NCBI RefSeq assembly: GCF_002973525.1
Contig: NZ_PVEN01000006.1
Coordinates: forward strand, 310,001-374,000
Length of the DNA: 64,000 nt
Direction: 5' to 3'
Source: Paraburkholderia sp. BL21I4N1
GTDB taxonomy: Bacteria; Pseudomonadota; Gammaproteobacteria; Burkholderiales; Burkholderiaceae
A model generated the notes under the pieces. It saw nothing but the letters and a program-made list of their open reading frames with translations, did no database searches and was not told the DNA's origin. Shown piece by piece: positions 1 to 8,937 of the stretch. The number at the start of each line of letters is the position of its first letter. Position 1 is the stretch's first letter. The position numbers and the translations under genes are program-made.

Positions 1-21
1 CGTGTGCAGTGCGGCGGTCAT
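1..21 (-). CDS. Start of an unidentified CDS, truncated by the window edge
   Basis: An ATG at 21-19 overlaps the TGA stop of the preceding enoyl-CoA hydratase gene as ATGA. It is preceded by GGAG with a 7-nt spacer, so a translationally coupled gene very probably begins here. Only seven codons are visible (MTAALHT). The product cannot be named. By position it should be the next catabolic enzyme of the operon. Confidence 0.6.
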
Positions 22-917
22 GCGGCTTCTCCGTTCGACGCGGCGTCCGTGCGTTGCGAGTCGGCCATCTTGCGGGCGTCGTAGCCGCCCAGCTTGTCGC
101 CGCTCACCAGTTCGTTGTGAGCATGCGCGAAGTGATGCCACGCAAAGGCCGCGTCCATGGCCGCGCGTTTGCCCTGCAATTCCTCGACGTGATTCACCGC
201 CTGCTTGGTGAGCGTCAACCCGAGGCGCGGCATGCGCGCGATCTTCGCGGCGATTTCCGTGGTGGTGTCCAACAACCGCTCGCGCGGCACGACCCGGTTC
301 ACCATGCCCATCTGATAGGCGCGCGCCGCGTCCATCCGTTCGCCGAGAAACAGAAACTCCTTGGCGATGCGCGGATTCAACTCATACGCATGCGCAAAAT
401 ATTCGACACCGGGAATCCCCATCCGCACGACGGGATCGGAGAAAAACGCGTCGTCCGACGCGACGATCAGGTCGCAGACCCACGCCAGCATCAACCCACC
501 GGCCACGCACGCGCCCTGCACCATCGCAACGGTGGGTTTCGGCAGATCGCGCCAGCGGCGGCACATGCCGAGATAGACCTCCTGCTCGCGGGCATACAGA
601 AACTCGCCGCCCTCCTTGCCGACATGGTCGTACCAGAGCGAGGTTCGCTCGAACGACTGATGAATGTCGCGGCCCGGCGTGCCGATGTCGTGTCCCGCCG
701 AGAAATGCTTGCCGGCACCGGCCAGCACGATCACCTTGACGGCGTCGTCGTTCGACGCACGCCGGAACGCCGCGTCGAGCGCGTACGTCATCTTCGAGTT
801 CTGCGCGTTGTGATATTCGGGGCGATTCATCGTGATGGTCGCGATGCCGTCGCTAACGCGGTACTCGACCACTTCGTCGATGGCGTCGGCCGAAGCCGTG
901 GATGGATTGATCGACAT
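18..917 (-). CDS. Enoyl-CoA hydratase/isomerase family protein
   Basis: The 299-residue protein has the crotonase fold. Residues about 15-40 carry the entry motif (GIATITMNRPEYHNAQ), the oxyanion-hole segment FSAGHDIG lies near residues 72-79, and the second one (GACVAGGLMLAW) near 134-145. Such enzymes hydrate, isomerise or hydrolyse acyl-CoA thioesters. It is about 40 residues longer than a standard enoyl-CoA hydratase, mostly at the C-terminus. It is the last complete gene of the minus-strand operon, 8 bp after the IpdB-like gene. In actinobacterial steroid-ring degradation the EchA20 ring hydrolase is encoded beside ipdAB. That role is suggested here by context only; the exact reaction is unknown. 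Confidence 0.85.
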   Translation of the reverse strand: MSINPSTASADAIDEVVEYRVSDGIATITMNRPEYHNAQNSKMTYALDAAFRRASNDDAVKVIVLAGAGKHFSAGHDIGTPGRDIHQSFERTSLWYDHVGKEGGEFLYAREQEVYLGMCRRWRDLPKPTVAMVQGACVAGGLMLAWVCDLIVASDDAFFSDPVVRMGIPGVEYFAHAYELNPRIAKEFLFLGERMDAARAYQMGMVNRVVPRERLLDTTTEIAAKIARMPRLGLTLTKQAVNHVEELQGKRAAMDAAFAWHHFAHAHNELVSGDKLGGYDARKMADSQRTDAASNGEAA

Positions 918-925
918 GACGTCCC

Positions 926-1723
926 TCAGACGCCGCGTGGCGCGGGGTTATTGCGCACGACGCTCGCGCGCAGGTTGTGGGGGTCGAGCGCGCGTACGAT
1001 GCGCAGATCGTCCGCGCTGGGCGGCGGCGTCACCTGCATCTCGGGATGCGCGAGCAGCGCGAAGCCCGTCAGTTCCTGCACTTCGTCGAAGCTCACGCCG
1101 GGATGCAGTGAACGCACCTGTACCGCGTGATCCGCACCGCCGAAATCCATCACGCACAGATCGGTAATCACGCTGCGCAGATCGGTGAACGCACGCATGC
1201 CGGGAATTTCACGCGCCGGGTTGTAGCCCACGCTGCACACCATGTCCACTTCACCGGCCACGAACGTGCGTTTGCCGTGCCCACTGACAAAAAACGAATT
1301 CGCGTGATTGATGCTGTTGCCGGGGAAACCGCGCGCGCCGAGCAATTGCGTTTTCGGGCGCGCGTAGTCGCCGCCGAGCCACGAAATGTTGGCCTGACCG
1401 AAGCGATCGATCTGCGTCGGCATGACCAGCGCGTGACGCTTGCCATGCCACACGCAATCGAACACCCGCTCGTAAGTCATCAATCCGCTTGCCTCGACGC
1501 GATAGCCCGCGTCGCGCGGTCCGAGCGGCACCGGGTTTTCGACCAGATAGGCCTCGCCGTCGGTCAGCATCAAGCCGGCGTTATAGGCCAGACGCGCGAG
1601 ACCCGCCGCGAGGCGCGGGCCGGTACCAATACCCGTGGCCAGCACTTCGCCGTCGTCGCGCCAGACACGCGCGGCGGCGGTAATCATCAGTTCCGCGAGG
1701 GAATAATCGAGAGAGTCGCTCAT
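926..1723 (-). CDS. CoA-transferase family subunit B, IpdB-like
   Basis: This is a 265-residue class I CoA-transferase-fold beta subunit. I chose the ATG at 1723 because the upstream extension is low-complexity and overlaps the subunit A gene. The CoA/substrate loop GIGTGP is at residues 31-36. An E-N pair at 62-63 (LVENP) sits where true CoA transferases have the catalytic Glu of their SENG motif, but the surrounding motif is not kept. In the mycobacterial IpdAB pair the same fold acts as a ring-opening hydrolase on a steroid-derived CoA ester, not a transferase. The gene pairs with subunit A 10 bp upstream, and the enzyme should be an A/B heteromer in the cytosol. Confidence 0.82.
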   Translation of the reverse strand: MSDSLDYSLAELMITAAARVWRDDGEVLATGIGTGPRLAAGLARLAYNAGLMLTDGEAYLVENPVPLGPRDAGYRVEASGLMTYERVFDCVWHGKRHALVMPTQIDRFGQANISWLGGDYARPKTQLLGARGFPGNSINHANSFFVSGHGKRTFVAGEVDMVCSVGYNPAREIPGMRAFTDLRSVITDLCVMDFGGADHAVQVRSLHPGVSFDEVQELTGFALLAHPEMQVTPPPSADDLRIVRALDPHNLRASVVRNNPAPRGV

Positions 1724-1733
1724 TTGCGCTCCA

Positions 1734-2618
1734 TTACAGAATCGGCAACGGCAAAGCCGCCACATGGGACCGGCCGCCCGCGCGTTGCAGATAGCCTGGT
1801 TCGTCGGTGCCCACCACGTCGCGCACATAGGCCGCCGTTTGCGTCGCATCCTCGGCGCTCGCGCAATAGGTCTTCAGATGCGGCAGATCCCAGCCGTAAG
1901 CCGGCGCGCACGAAGTCGGATGCGCCCCGCACGGCGCGTGCACCACGCCGCTCACGAGCGAGCGTTCGAAGGTATTGCGGCGCGCGAGATCGAGGTCGCC
2001 GCTCGCGAGCGAATCGACCACTGTCTCGCTGCTGACGAAGCATTTCGCCGCCGCCCGCGCGAACCATGCGTCGAAGAAAGGATCCGGACCGTCGATCCGC
2101 GTGTTGCCCAGCTTGTCCGCCACGTTCACGTGCAGCAGCGCGGCGTCGAGTTCCAGCGCGGGCATCGCGAGCAAGGTCTCGCCACCGTACGGCGACTGCA
2201 CCGTGCGCCAATGCGGCGCGTGCTTGAGCAGATCGGTGCCGAGCCCGACGCGCGTCGGCAGAAACGGCAAACGCGCGGCGGCTGCGCGCAGGCCGAGTTG
2301 CAGCAGACCTTCGTCGAGTTCCAGCACGTCGATCGCGCCGGTTTCGCGCGCCCGGCGAAAATGCGGTTCGAGCGGAATCACGTCGAGCGACACGAAGCCG
2401 AACACCACCTTGCGCACTTTGCCCGCCGCGCACAGCAGGCCGACGTCGGGTCCGCCATAGGCGACCACCGTCAGGTCTTTCAGATCCGAGCGGACGATTT
2501 CGCGCACCAGCGCCATCGGTTTGCGGCGCGGCCCCCATCCACCGATACCGATCGTCATGCCGTCGGCGAGTTGCGCGACCACGTCGCGCGCGCCGAGTTG
2601 TTTGTCGAGTGTTTTCAT
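1734..2618 (-). CDS. CoA-transferase family subunit A, IpdA-like
   Basis: This 294-residue alpha-subunit has the class I CoA-transferase N-terminal signature (GMTIGIGGWGPRRKP, residues about 19-33). It is expected to form the active heteromer with the IpdB-like subunit encoded 10 bp downstream. Its own start is 6 bp after the stop of the extradiol dioxygenase gene, so the three are one transcription unit. Known IpdAB enzymes open the last carbocycle of steroid C/D rings as CoA thioesters. The neighbours here (extradiol dioxygenase, FadD3-like ligase, crotonase) fit that role, but a plain 3-oxoacid CoA-transferase cannot be excluded from sequence alone. Confidence 0.82.
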   Translation of the reverse strand: MKTLDKQLGARDVVAQLADGMTIGIGGWGPRRKPMALVREIVRSDLKDLTVVAYGGPDVGLLCAAGKVRKVVFGFVSLDVIPLEPHFRRARETGAIDVLELDEGLLQLGLRAAAARLPFLPTRVGLGTDLLKHAPHWRTVQSPYGGETLLAMPALELDAALLHVNVADKLGNTRIDGPDPFFDAWFARAAAKCFVSSETVVDSLASGDLDLARRNTFERSLVSGVVHAPCGAHPTSCAPAYGWDLPHLKTYCASAEDATQTAAYVRDVVGTDEPGYLQRAGGRSHVAALPLPIL

Positions 2619-2624
2619 ATCGGT

Positions 2625-3521
2625 CTAGCGGAACCCCACGCTGAAGTCATGTCCCCACAGGCTCACACGGGTCGCTTCGTAGACGCTGTGCTGCGCCCAG
2701 TCGACTGTCAGCCCGCCGTAGCCGTACTCCAGATCGAAGCCGCCCGGCGTCTTCATGTAGAACGAAACCATGTGGTCGTTGCAATGGCGGCCGAGCGTCG
2801 CGGAAAGCTTCACGCCTTGCGCGGCGACCCGGTCCAGCGCGCGGCCCACTTCGTCCATGGAATCGACTTCGGCCATCACGTGAATGCAGCCCGACGGCAC
2901 CGCCATCTCCATGATCGCGAGGCTGTGGTGACGTGCGTTCTTGCAATGCAGAAAGTGGATGCGCTTTTCGGGCTCGGCGGGGTCGTCGGTGAAACGCACG
3001 CGGAAGATGTCCGAGAGCTCGAAGCCCATGACGTTGCGCATGAACGAATCGGTGGCGTCGAATTGCGGCGCGGGCAGCACCGTGTGCCCCAAACCCATCG
3101 CGCCGGTAACGAAACCCGGCACGCCGAGCGGCGATACGAAGCGCCGGAAATCGGCGCGCACGCCCCAGAAAAACTCGTGCCGGTTGCCGGACGGATCGAC
3201 ACACCACACCATCGCCTGCACGCGGCGCAGCGCGATCTCCTCGGCGCTCGCGCGAACCGCTTCCACGCCGCACAATTCGAGCGTGCGGATCGCGTTGTCG
3301 AGCGCCGCGGCGTCGGCCAGTTCCCAGCCGGACGCGAAGTAGCGATCGGTGTCGCCGGGCACGATCAGATAGCGGAAATCGCGCTCATCCATTTTCAGAT
3401 ACAGCGCGCCGTTCGCGGCGTCCTGCGTCTGCATGCCCAGCACGTTTTCGGCGTAATCGCGCCATCTGTCGGCCGTGGCCGACTGCACGACGACGTAGCC
3501 TAAAGCCCGCACTTCGATCAT
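2625..3521 (-). CDS. Extradiol (type I) ring-cleavage dioxygenase, BphC/HsaC-like
   Basis: This 298-residue two-domain vicinal-oxygen-chelate enzyme has the usual length for 2,3-dihydroxybiphenyl 1,2-dioxygenases. The expected Fe(II) ligands are His146 (GLGH), His214 (IHVMAEV) and Glu265 (FDLEYG). The conserved second-shell His199, His250 and Tyr255 are also present. It should meta-cleave a catechol made by the HsaA/HsaB-like hydroxylase pair encoded upstream. The ATG has a strong GGAGGAG ribosome site. A regulatory dyad (3583-3600) and a weak -10-like AGAATA lie just upstream, so this gene heads its own unit followed by the ipdA- and ipdB-like genes. No dedicated meta-cleavage-product hydrolase is seen in the window. 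Confidence 0.9.
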   Translation of the reverse strand: MIEVRALGYVVVQSATADRWRDYAENVLGMQTQDAANGALYLKMDERDFRYLIVPGDTDRYFASGWELADAAALDNAIRTLELCGVEAVRASAEEIALRRVQAMVWCVDPSGNRHEFFWGVRADFRRFVSPLGVPGFVTGAMGLGHTVLPAPQFDATDSFMRNVMGFELSDIFRVRFTDDPAEPEKRIHFLHCKNARHHSLAIMEMAVPSGCIHVMAEVDSMDEVGRALDRVAAQGVKLSATLGRHCNDHMVSFYMKTPGGFDLEYGYGGLTVDWAQHSVYEATRVSLWGHDFSVGFR

Positions 3522-3582
3522 CTCCGACTCCTCCAGAAGCTGTTGTTGTCAGGCTTATTCTGGCGCTGCGGGGGCGGCGTTA

Positions 3583-3600
3583 CATCGTCTGTTGGGACTA
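3583..3600 (-). promoter_or_regulatory. Regulatory dyad, site A (upstream of the extradiol dioxygenase gene)
   Basis: Read on the minus strand this is TAGTCCCAACAGACGATG, one of six related 18-mers in the cluster. It overlaps the stop codon of the CoA ligase gene and lies 62 bp before the dioxygenase start. An AGAATA hexamer begins 21 nt downstream. If that is the -10, the dyad is centred near -42, the position typical of class II LuxR-type activators. Confidence 0.7.
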
Positions 3601-5247
3601 GCTAGCGGCGCTGTTTTCGGGGGTTGGGGCGTGCTTAGCCGCATCGTTTACGGCGTCGCGTCCGGCCCCTTCGCGCAGACGGTACTTGAGCACCTTACCG
3701 GCCGCGCTGACCGGCAAACGCTCGACCAGCGACAGAAAGCGCGGCACCTTGTAGTTCGCCATATTCCTGCGCGCCCACTCGGTCAGTTCCTCGACGCTCG
3801 CCTGCTCGCCCGCGCGCAGCACGACAAAAGCGTGTCCGACTTCGCCGAGCCGCTCGTCGGGCACGCCGATCAGCGCCACCTGCGCGACGGCGGGATGCCC
3901 GCTGAACAGCCGCTCGATCTCGGCCGGATAGCAGTTGAAGCCGCCGACGATAAACATGTCCTTGATGCGATCCGTAATGCGCAGATAACCGTTGACGTCG
4001 AGCGTGCCGAGGTCGCCGGTGTGCAGCCAGCCGTCGGCGTCGACGGTGTCGTTGACGCTTTCGCGCTGGCCGAAATAGCCTTGCATCACGTTGTAGCCGC
4101 GAATCTGCACTTCGCCGGTTTCACCGGCCGCAAGCGCCGCGCCGTTGCTATCGGCGATCCGGATTTCGACGCCCGGCATCGCGCGGCCGGAGGTGTGCGC
4201 AACGGTTTGCGCGTCGTCGCCGCGTCGGCACAGCGCCGCGAATCCACACGATTCCGTGAGGCCGTAACCCGTCAGCACCGTGTCGAAACCCAGTTGCGCG
4301 CGCATCCTTTCGATCAGGCTCGGCGCGATCGCCGCGGCGCCGGTCACCGCGACCCTCAGCGACGACAGATCGCGCGCGGCCAGATCCGGCATGTCGAGCA
4401 ACGCGTGGTACAGCGTGGGCGGTCCCGGCAATACCGACACCTTGTCGCGTACGATCCGTTCGAGCACACGCTCCGGGTTGAACACCAGATGCGGCAACAC
4501 CGTCGCGCCGCTCGCCAGCGCCGCGAGCCAGCCGGCCTTGTAACCGAACGCATGAAAGAACGGATTGACGATCAGATAGCGGTCGCTGCCGCGCAGCGTC
4601 GCGATTTGCGCCCAGTCGTGGACCGCGCGCAGATTCTGGCCATGCGTGGTCATCACGCCTTTCGGGCGGCCCGTGGTGCCGGACGTGAACATGATGTCCA
4701 TCAGCGTATCGGGGCGCACCGTCGCTTCGCGGCTGCGGAAGGTTTCCATCGACGTGCCGGCCGCGCGCAGCAGAAACGCGTCCCAGGTTTCGTCGCGGCC
4801 GTGATGCTCGCTCGCGCGGTGCTCCATGTCCCCGTCGAACACGACGATCCGCTCCAGCGACGCGGGACGGTGCGGCGCCAGCATGGCCGGATACGAGTCG
4901 CCGAGGAAGGTGCCGCAGCAGAACAGCAGCCGCGCGCCGCTGTCTTCGAGAATCGCGCCGGCTTCAAGGCCTTTCATACGCGTGTTGATCGGCACCAGCG
5001 CCGCGCCCGCGCTATGAATCGCCAGCGCCGCGACGATCCATGACGCCACGTTCGGCGCCCAGATCGCGACCCGCTCGCCCGGCTGGATACCGCAGCCGAT
5101 CAGCGCGCGCGCCGCCGCGATGCGCGCGGCGTCGAGTTGCGCGTAGCTGAGGTTGCCCTGCGCCGTTTCGATCGCGGTGCGCGTGCCGTGGCGCGCGGCG
5201 CCGTGCGCGATCAACGCGGGCGTCGTCAGAATGTGGTTGAGCGTCAT
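3598..5247 (-). CDS. Acyl-CoA synthetase (AMP-forming), FadD3-like
   Basis: The 549-residue adenylate-forming ligase has the P-loop SGTTGRPKG (near residue 190), the adenine motif GYGLTESCG, the hinge/ATP motif GDLGTLD, DRIKDMFIVGGFNCYP, and the C-terminal catalytic Lys in AAGKVLKYR. It activates a carboxylic acid to its CoA thioester through an acyl-adenylate. In steroid pathways FadD3 activates the C/D-ring propionate (HIP), which would feed the IpdAB-like step encoded downstream. The substrate here is inferred from context. I chose the ATG at 5247 because it matches the family N-terminus (MTLNHIL); no strong ribosome site precedes it. Its stop codon sits inside regulatory site A. Confidence 0.85.
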   Translation of the reverse strand: MTLNHILTTPALIAHGAARHGTRTAIETAQGNLSYAQLDAARIAAARALIGCGIQPGERVAIWAPNVASWIVAALAIHSAGAALVPINTRMKGLEAGAILEDSGARLLFCCGTFLGDSYPAMLAPHRPASLERIVVFDGDMEHRASEHHGRDETWDAFLLRAAGTSMETFRSREATVRPDTLMDIMFTSGTTGRPKGVMTTHGQNLRAVHDWAQIATLRGSDRYLIVNPFFHAFGYKAGWLAALASGATVLPHLVFNPERVLERIVRDKVSVLPGPPTLYHALLDMPDLAARDLSSLRVAVTGAAAIAPSLIERMRAQLGFDTVLTGYGLTESCGFAALCRRGDDAQTVAHTSGRAMPGVEIRIADSNGAALAAGETGEVQIRGYNVMQGYFGQRESVNDTVDADGWLHTGDLGTLDVNGYLRITDRIKDMFIVGGFNCYPAEIERLFSGHPAVAQVALIGVPDERLGEVGHAFVVLRAGEQASVEELTEWARRNMANYKVPRFLSLVERLPVSAAGKVLKYRLREGAGRDAVNDAAKHAPTPENSAAS

Positions 5248-5313
5248 GATGAATTCGATGAGGAGGGTTCGCGGCACGCGCACGCATGAACGGCGCGCCA
5301 ACGCGCCGCGAAC

Positions 5314-6426
5314 CTAGTCGGGAAAGGCCACGCGCAGCGTCGCGCTGGCGGGGGTCGCGCTGCACGCGAGGGTCCAGCCGTCGGCGAGATCCGCCGCGTC
5401 GAGCACGTGGTTGGCGTTCAGGGTCACGCTGCCGGCGACGACCCGGCACATGCAGGCGCCGCACAAGCCGCTGCGGCACGAGTTCGGCGCGGGGACGTCG
5501 GCGCGCAGCATCGCGTCGAGCAGGGTTTCGCCGGGCTCGCTGGTGAGGTGAAAGGTGGCGCCGTCGAGTTGGGTTTCGATCGAGGCCGTGGTTTCGCTGG
5601 CGGTGGAGGTGCCGATCGCTGTGTCGGAGGCACCCGCCGCGTCGCCCAGCGCCGCTGCCGTGCGCAACGTCGCAGCGGCCGTGACGCCGCGCTCGGCTCC
5701 CGGCAAATCCGGCAAATCCGGCAGCGAAACAAACCGCTCCACATGCACCTTCGCACGCGGCAAGCCGAGCGCCAACATCGCCGCCAACGCGTTCTCCATA
5801 AACAACGCCGGTCCGCAGATCAAGCATTCCTGCCTGCTCCACGGCCGGGCCAGTTCTTCCAGATGACGCTGCTGCGGAATCCCCTGCACGCTATCGAGCC
5901 AGTGAATCACGCGCAAACGTCCCGCGTGCCGCTGCCCGAGTTGCCGCAGCTCGTCGGCGAAAATCACCGACTGTGCGTCGCGGTTCGCGTAGATCAGCGT
6001 CAGCGTGCCGCGCCCGTTCACCAGCGCCGACTTCAGGATGGACAGCACCGGCGTGATGCCGCTGCCGCCCGCGAACAGCAGCAGGTCGCCGTCGAGCGAA
6101 CGCGGCGTGAAGACGCCCGCCGGCGCCATCACGTCGAGTTCGTCGCCAGGCTGCACGCGGTCGCACATCCAGTTCGACACGCGGCCGTCGCGCACCCGCT
6201 TGATGGTGATCTTCGGCGCGAGGTCGATACCCGGTGCGCTCGACAGCGAATAGCAACGCTGCAGATTTGCGTCGGCGCACGGCACCTTGAGCGTCAGAAA
6301 TTGCCCCGGGCGATAGCTGAACACCTCGCGCAACGTCTGCGGCAGATCGAACACGAAAGAGCGCGCGTCGGCGCTCTCCGCGATCACGTCCGCCACTTTG
6401 AGCCGGTGAAAACGCGCATCAGCCAT
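5314..6426 (-). CDS. NAD(P)H:ferredoxin oxidoreductase with C-terminal 2Fe-2S domain, KshB/PaaE-type
   Basis: The 370-residue reductase has three modules. An FAD-binding domain carries the RCYSLS motif, an NAD-binding domain carries FAGGSGITP, and a plant-type ferredoxin domain near residues 290-365 carries CRSGLCGAC followed by the distal LAC cysteine. It passes electrons from NAD(P)H to an oxygenase. KshB, the reductase of 3-ketosteroid 9-alpha-hydroxylase, has this architecture, but no KshA-type Rieske oxygenase lies in the window. An oxygenase encoded elsewhere is therefore the likely partner. A Thr/Ala-rich linker separates the reductase and ferredoxin domains. The gene is 11 bp after the SDR gene and in the same operon. 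Confidence 0.87.
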   Translation of the reverse strand: MADARFHRLKVADVIAESADARSFVFDLPQTLREVFSYRPGQFLTLKVPCADANLQRCYSLSSAPGIDLAPKITIKRVRDGRVSNWMCDRVQPGDELDVMAPAGVFTPRSLDGDLLLFAGGSGITPVLSILKSALVNGRGTLTLIYANRDAQSVIFADELRQLGQRHAGRLRVIHWLDSVQGIPQQRHLEELARPWSRQECLICGPALFMENALAAMLALGLPRAKVHVERFVSLPDLPDLPGAERGVTAAATLRTAAALGDAAGASDTAIGTSTASETTASIETQLDGATFHLTSEPGETLLDAMLRADVPAPNSCRSGLCGACMCRVVAGSVTLNANHVLDAADLADGWTLACSATPASATLRVAFPD

Positions 6427-6437
6427 GGCGGGCGAAC

Positions 6438-7202
6438 TCAGGCCACGCCCATGATGAGCTGCGCGTTATCGATCCGATACTCGCTGCCGTTGATGAAGCG
6501 CGATTCGTCAGAAGCGAGGAATAGCACCAGATTCGCGATGTCTTCCGGCAAGCACATGCGCGCCTGCGGATCGATGGATTGCGTCAGCGCGTCGCGCGTG
6601 CCTTCGGCCGAACCGAAGAACGGCGCGGTCATCGGCGTGAGAATGCCGTCGGGGTGGATCGTGTTGCAGCGAACCTTGTAGCCCTGGGTCTTGCAATGCG
6701 CGGCGATCGCACGCGTCATCGCGGTGACCGCGCCCTTGCTGGCCGAATACGCGCAGAACGCGCCGAGCCCGCCCAATGCCGCCACCGACGACATATTCAC
6801 GATCGAGCCGCCCTTCTCCTTCATCGCCTTCACCGCCGCGCGGCAGCCGAGAAAGTAGCCTTCCGCGTTGATGCGCAGTACGTTCTGCCACTGTTCGAGC
6901 GTGGTGTCTTCAATGCTGCCGAGCAACAGCACGGCGGCGTTGTTGACCAGCACGTCCGGCGTGCCGAAACTGCTTTGCGCAGCGCCGAACACATCGTTCC
7001 AACCCGCTTCCGACGTGATGTCGTGACGCACGAAACGCGCCGCGTCGCCGATTTCAGCCGCCACCGCGCGGCCCGCTTCCTCGTTGACGTCGGTCAGCAC
7101 GACGCGCGCGCCTTCGCGCGCGAACAGCAGCGCGTCCTGTTTGCCGACGCCGCTCGCCGCACCCGTCACGACGGCGATCTTGCCTTTGAGTCTGTCTCCC
7201 AT
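6438..7202 (-). CDS. Short-chain dehydrogenase/reductase
   Basis: The 254-residue classical SDR has a TGAASGVGK cofactor loop near residues 14-22, an NNAA motif, catalytic Ser in NMSSVA, and YSASK. An acidic residue after beta-2 (TDVNEEAG) points to NAD(H) over NADP(H). It probably oxidises or reduces a ring hydroxyl/ketone. Hydroxysteroid dehydrogenases of this size are common in steroid clusters, but the substrate cannot be read from sequence. The gene lies 20 bp after the upstream flavoprotein gene and 11 bp before the ferredoxin reductase gene. Confidence 0.88.
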   Translation of the reverse strand: MGDRLKGKIAVVTGAASGVGKQDALLFAREGARVVLTDVNEEAGRAVAAEIGDAARFVRHDITSEAGWNDVFGAAQSSFGTPDVLVNNAAVLLLGSIEDTTLEQWQNVLRINAEGYFLGCRAAVKAMKEKGGSIVNMSSVAALGGLGAFCAYSASKGAVTAMTRAIAAHCKTQGYKVRCNTIHPDGILTPMTAPFFGSAEGTRDALTQSIDPQARMCLPEDIANLVLFLASDESRFINGSEYRIDNAQLIMGVA

Positions 7203-7222
7203 CTTCGTTCTCTCTTTCAGTG

Positions 7223-8920
7223 TCAGTCAGTTTCAGTCAGGGAATGGGCGCGATTCGCGAGAACCACGCCCGCTGCGGCCCGGCCCGCCTGGCGGCCGGA
7301 CCAGATACAGTCCGCGAGCGAGAGGCCGCTCACGTAATGATTCGATGCCAGTCCGCACGCGGCACGGCCGGCGGCAAACAGACCCGCGACCGGTTCGCCT
7401 TGCGCCGACAGCACCGCGTTGCTCGTTTCATCGACTCGCAAACCGCCGAGCGTGATCGACGGGCACGGGAAAATGCGGCTGTCCGACGAAATATCGATCG
7501 CGTAGAAAGGACCGCGCGCGAGCGGCTGCAACATGGCGGCGGATTTGCCGAACTCGCGATCGACACCGCTCTCCGCGGCCACGTTGTAGGCGGCGACGGT
7601 TTGCTTCAACACCGCCGGATCGCAGCCCATACGGTCGGCAAGTTCGTCCAGCGACGTGGCGCGCTTGCGGCCGGCGAGCATCAGCAGCATCGCGGGCACG
7701 CTTTGAAATGCCCACAGCTTGCCGCGCCGGCATTCGTGCAACGCATGCTTGACGAGGCGCGCGTCGAGAATCAACCACGCGTGGCCGTCGCGGGTTTCGC
7801 ACATCGCGTGGCCGAGCGCCGCGCCATAGACTTCCTCGTTGCAAAAGCGCGCGCCGCGACGATCCACCACGCAGCCCTGCGCCCACGCATACGGCGGATT
7901 GATGAAGCGCCATGCCGACACCCGTTCGAGCCGCGTCGCCACGCCGCCCGCCGACACGCCGAGCCGGATGCCCGCGCCATCGCAGCCGGTTGCGCCAAGC
8001 CGCCAGTTCGGCAGATAACGCGGCGCGTGGCGCGCGATCATCGAACGATTGAAGATGAAGCCGCCGGTGCTGAGAATCACCGCGTCGGCCTTGATCGTGA
8101 TGAGCCGGCTTTCACGCAGTTCGATGCGATGCAACGCGGCGCGCAAGCGATCCGCCCACGCCGGCATACCGTTATGCAAACGTTCGGCCCACCGCGCGAG
8201 CCGCTTATGTGCGCGCTGCGCCCGACCCGGCGCGATCTGCCAGACCTGTGCGCCGATCACGCGGCCGCCACGATCGGTCACGAGGCGGCGCACGCTGGCG
8301 TGGCACATCGTGTCGATGAACGGCTGCGTATCCACCGCGCGACGCAGCGTGTCGTACAGCACGCGGCCCGACATGCCGTCGCCGACCACGCGGTGGCCGC
8401 GCGGCGCGGGCGAATGTGCGCGCGCCACATCGCCGACCGCCTCATTACCGGAGTAGTAAAGGTAGTAGCGATTCCGCGGATACGACGTCTTGCGCGGCGG
8501 CACCGACGCACCGAATCGCACGCCGAGGCGTTCGAGCCAGCGCAGCATGTCGGCACTGCCCGCGCAAAAGCGTTGAAGCGTCGCGGCTGACACGGCCTCG
8601 CCCACTTCCTGCTGCAGATACGCGAACATCGCTTCGGGCGTATCGCTGTAGCCCGCTTCGTTTTGATAACGCGTGCCGCCGCCCGCGTACACCACGCCGC
8701 CGCTTTTCGCGCTCGCGCCGCCGCCTTCGAAGCGCTCGACAATGCGAACGTTCGCGCCGGCCGCCGCCGCTTCGAGCGCGGCGCAAGCACCGGTTGCGCC
8801 GAAGCCCGCGATCAGCACGTCGCACACGTCGTCCCAGCGCATCAGCGCGGCATCGTCGACGACGAGCGGCGCTTCCACCGGTGTCGCGAAGTCCTGCCGG
8901 GCAATCGAGGATTCGTGCAT
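7223..8920 (-). CDS. FAD-dependent dehydrogenase of the 3-ketosteroid-delta1-dehydrogenase/fumarate reductase family
   Basis: This 565-residue flavoprotein has the Rossmann FAD loop (DVLIAGFGATGACAALEA) near residue 33 and a downstream FAD motif ending in LAAGRAACGL. The family includes KstD, which introduces the 1,2 double bond into 3-ketosteroid ring A. I chose the ATG at 8920 because it has GAGG 11 nt upstream; the longer reading uses a TTG start. It is one of two such paralogues in the operon, on either side of the flavin reductase gene. The two differ widely, so they probably act on different intermediates. True KstD activity is an inference. Confidence 0.8.
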   Translation of the reverse strand: MHESSIARQDFATPVEAPLVVDDAALMRWDDVCDVLIAGFGATGACAALEAAAAGANVRIVERFEGGGASAKSGGVVYAGGGTRYQNEAGYSDTPEAMFAYLQQEVGEAVSAATLQRFCAGSADMLRWLERLGVRFGASVPPRKTSYPRNRYYLYYSGNEAVGDVARAHSPAPRGHRVVGDGMSGRVLYDTLRRAVDTQPFIDTMCHASVRRLVTDRGGRVIGAQVWQIAPGRAQRAHKRLARWAERLHNGMPAWADRLRAALHRIELRESRLITIKADAVILSTGGFIFNRSMIARHAPRYLPNWRLGATGCDGAGIRLGVSAGGVATRLERVSAWRFINPPYAWAQGCVVDRRGARFCNEEVYGAALGHAMCETRDGHAWLILDARLVKHALHECRRGKLWAFQSVPAMLLMLAGRKRATSLDELADRMGCDPAVLKQTVAAYNVAAESGVDREFGKSAAMLQPLARGPFYAIDISSDSRIFPCPSITLGGLRVDETSNAVLSAQGEPVAGLFAAGRAACGLASNHYVSGLSLADCIWSGRQAGRAAAGVVLANRAHSLTETD

Positions 8921-8937
8921 GGCGCGACGTGCCTCGT

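Noticed and set aside
1764..3503. A 579-codon plus-strand open frame across the IpdA-like and extradiol dioxygenase genes
   Set aside because: It is antisense to genes with intact catalytic residues, and it has no ribosome site or recognisable product.
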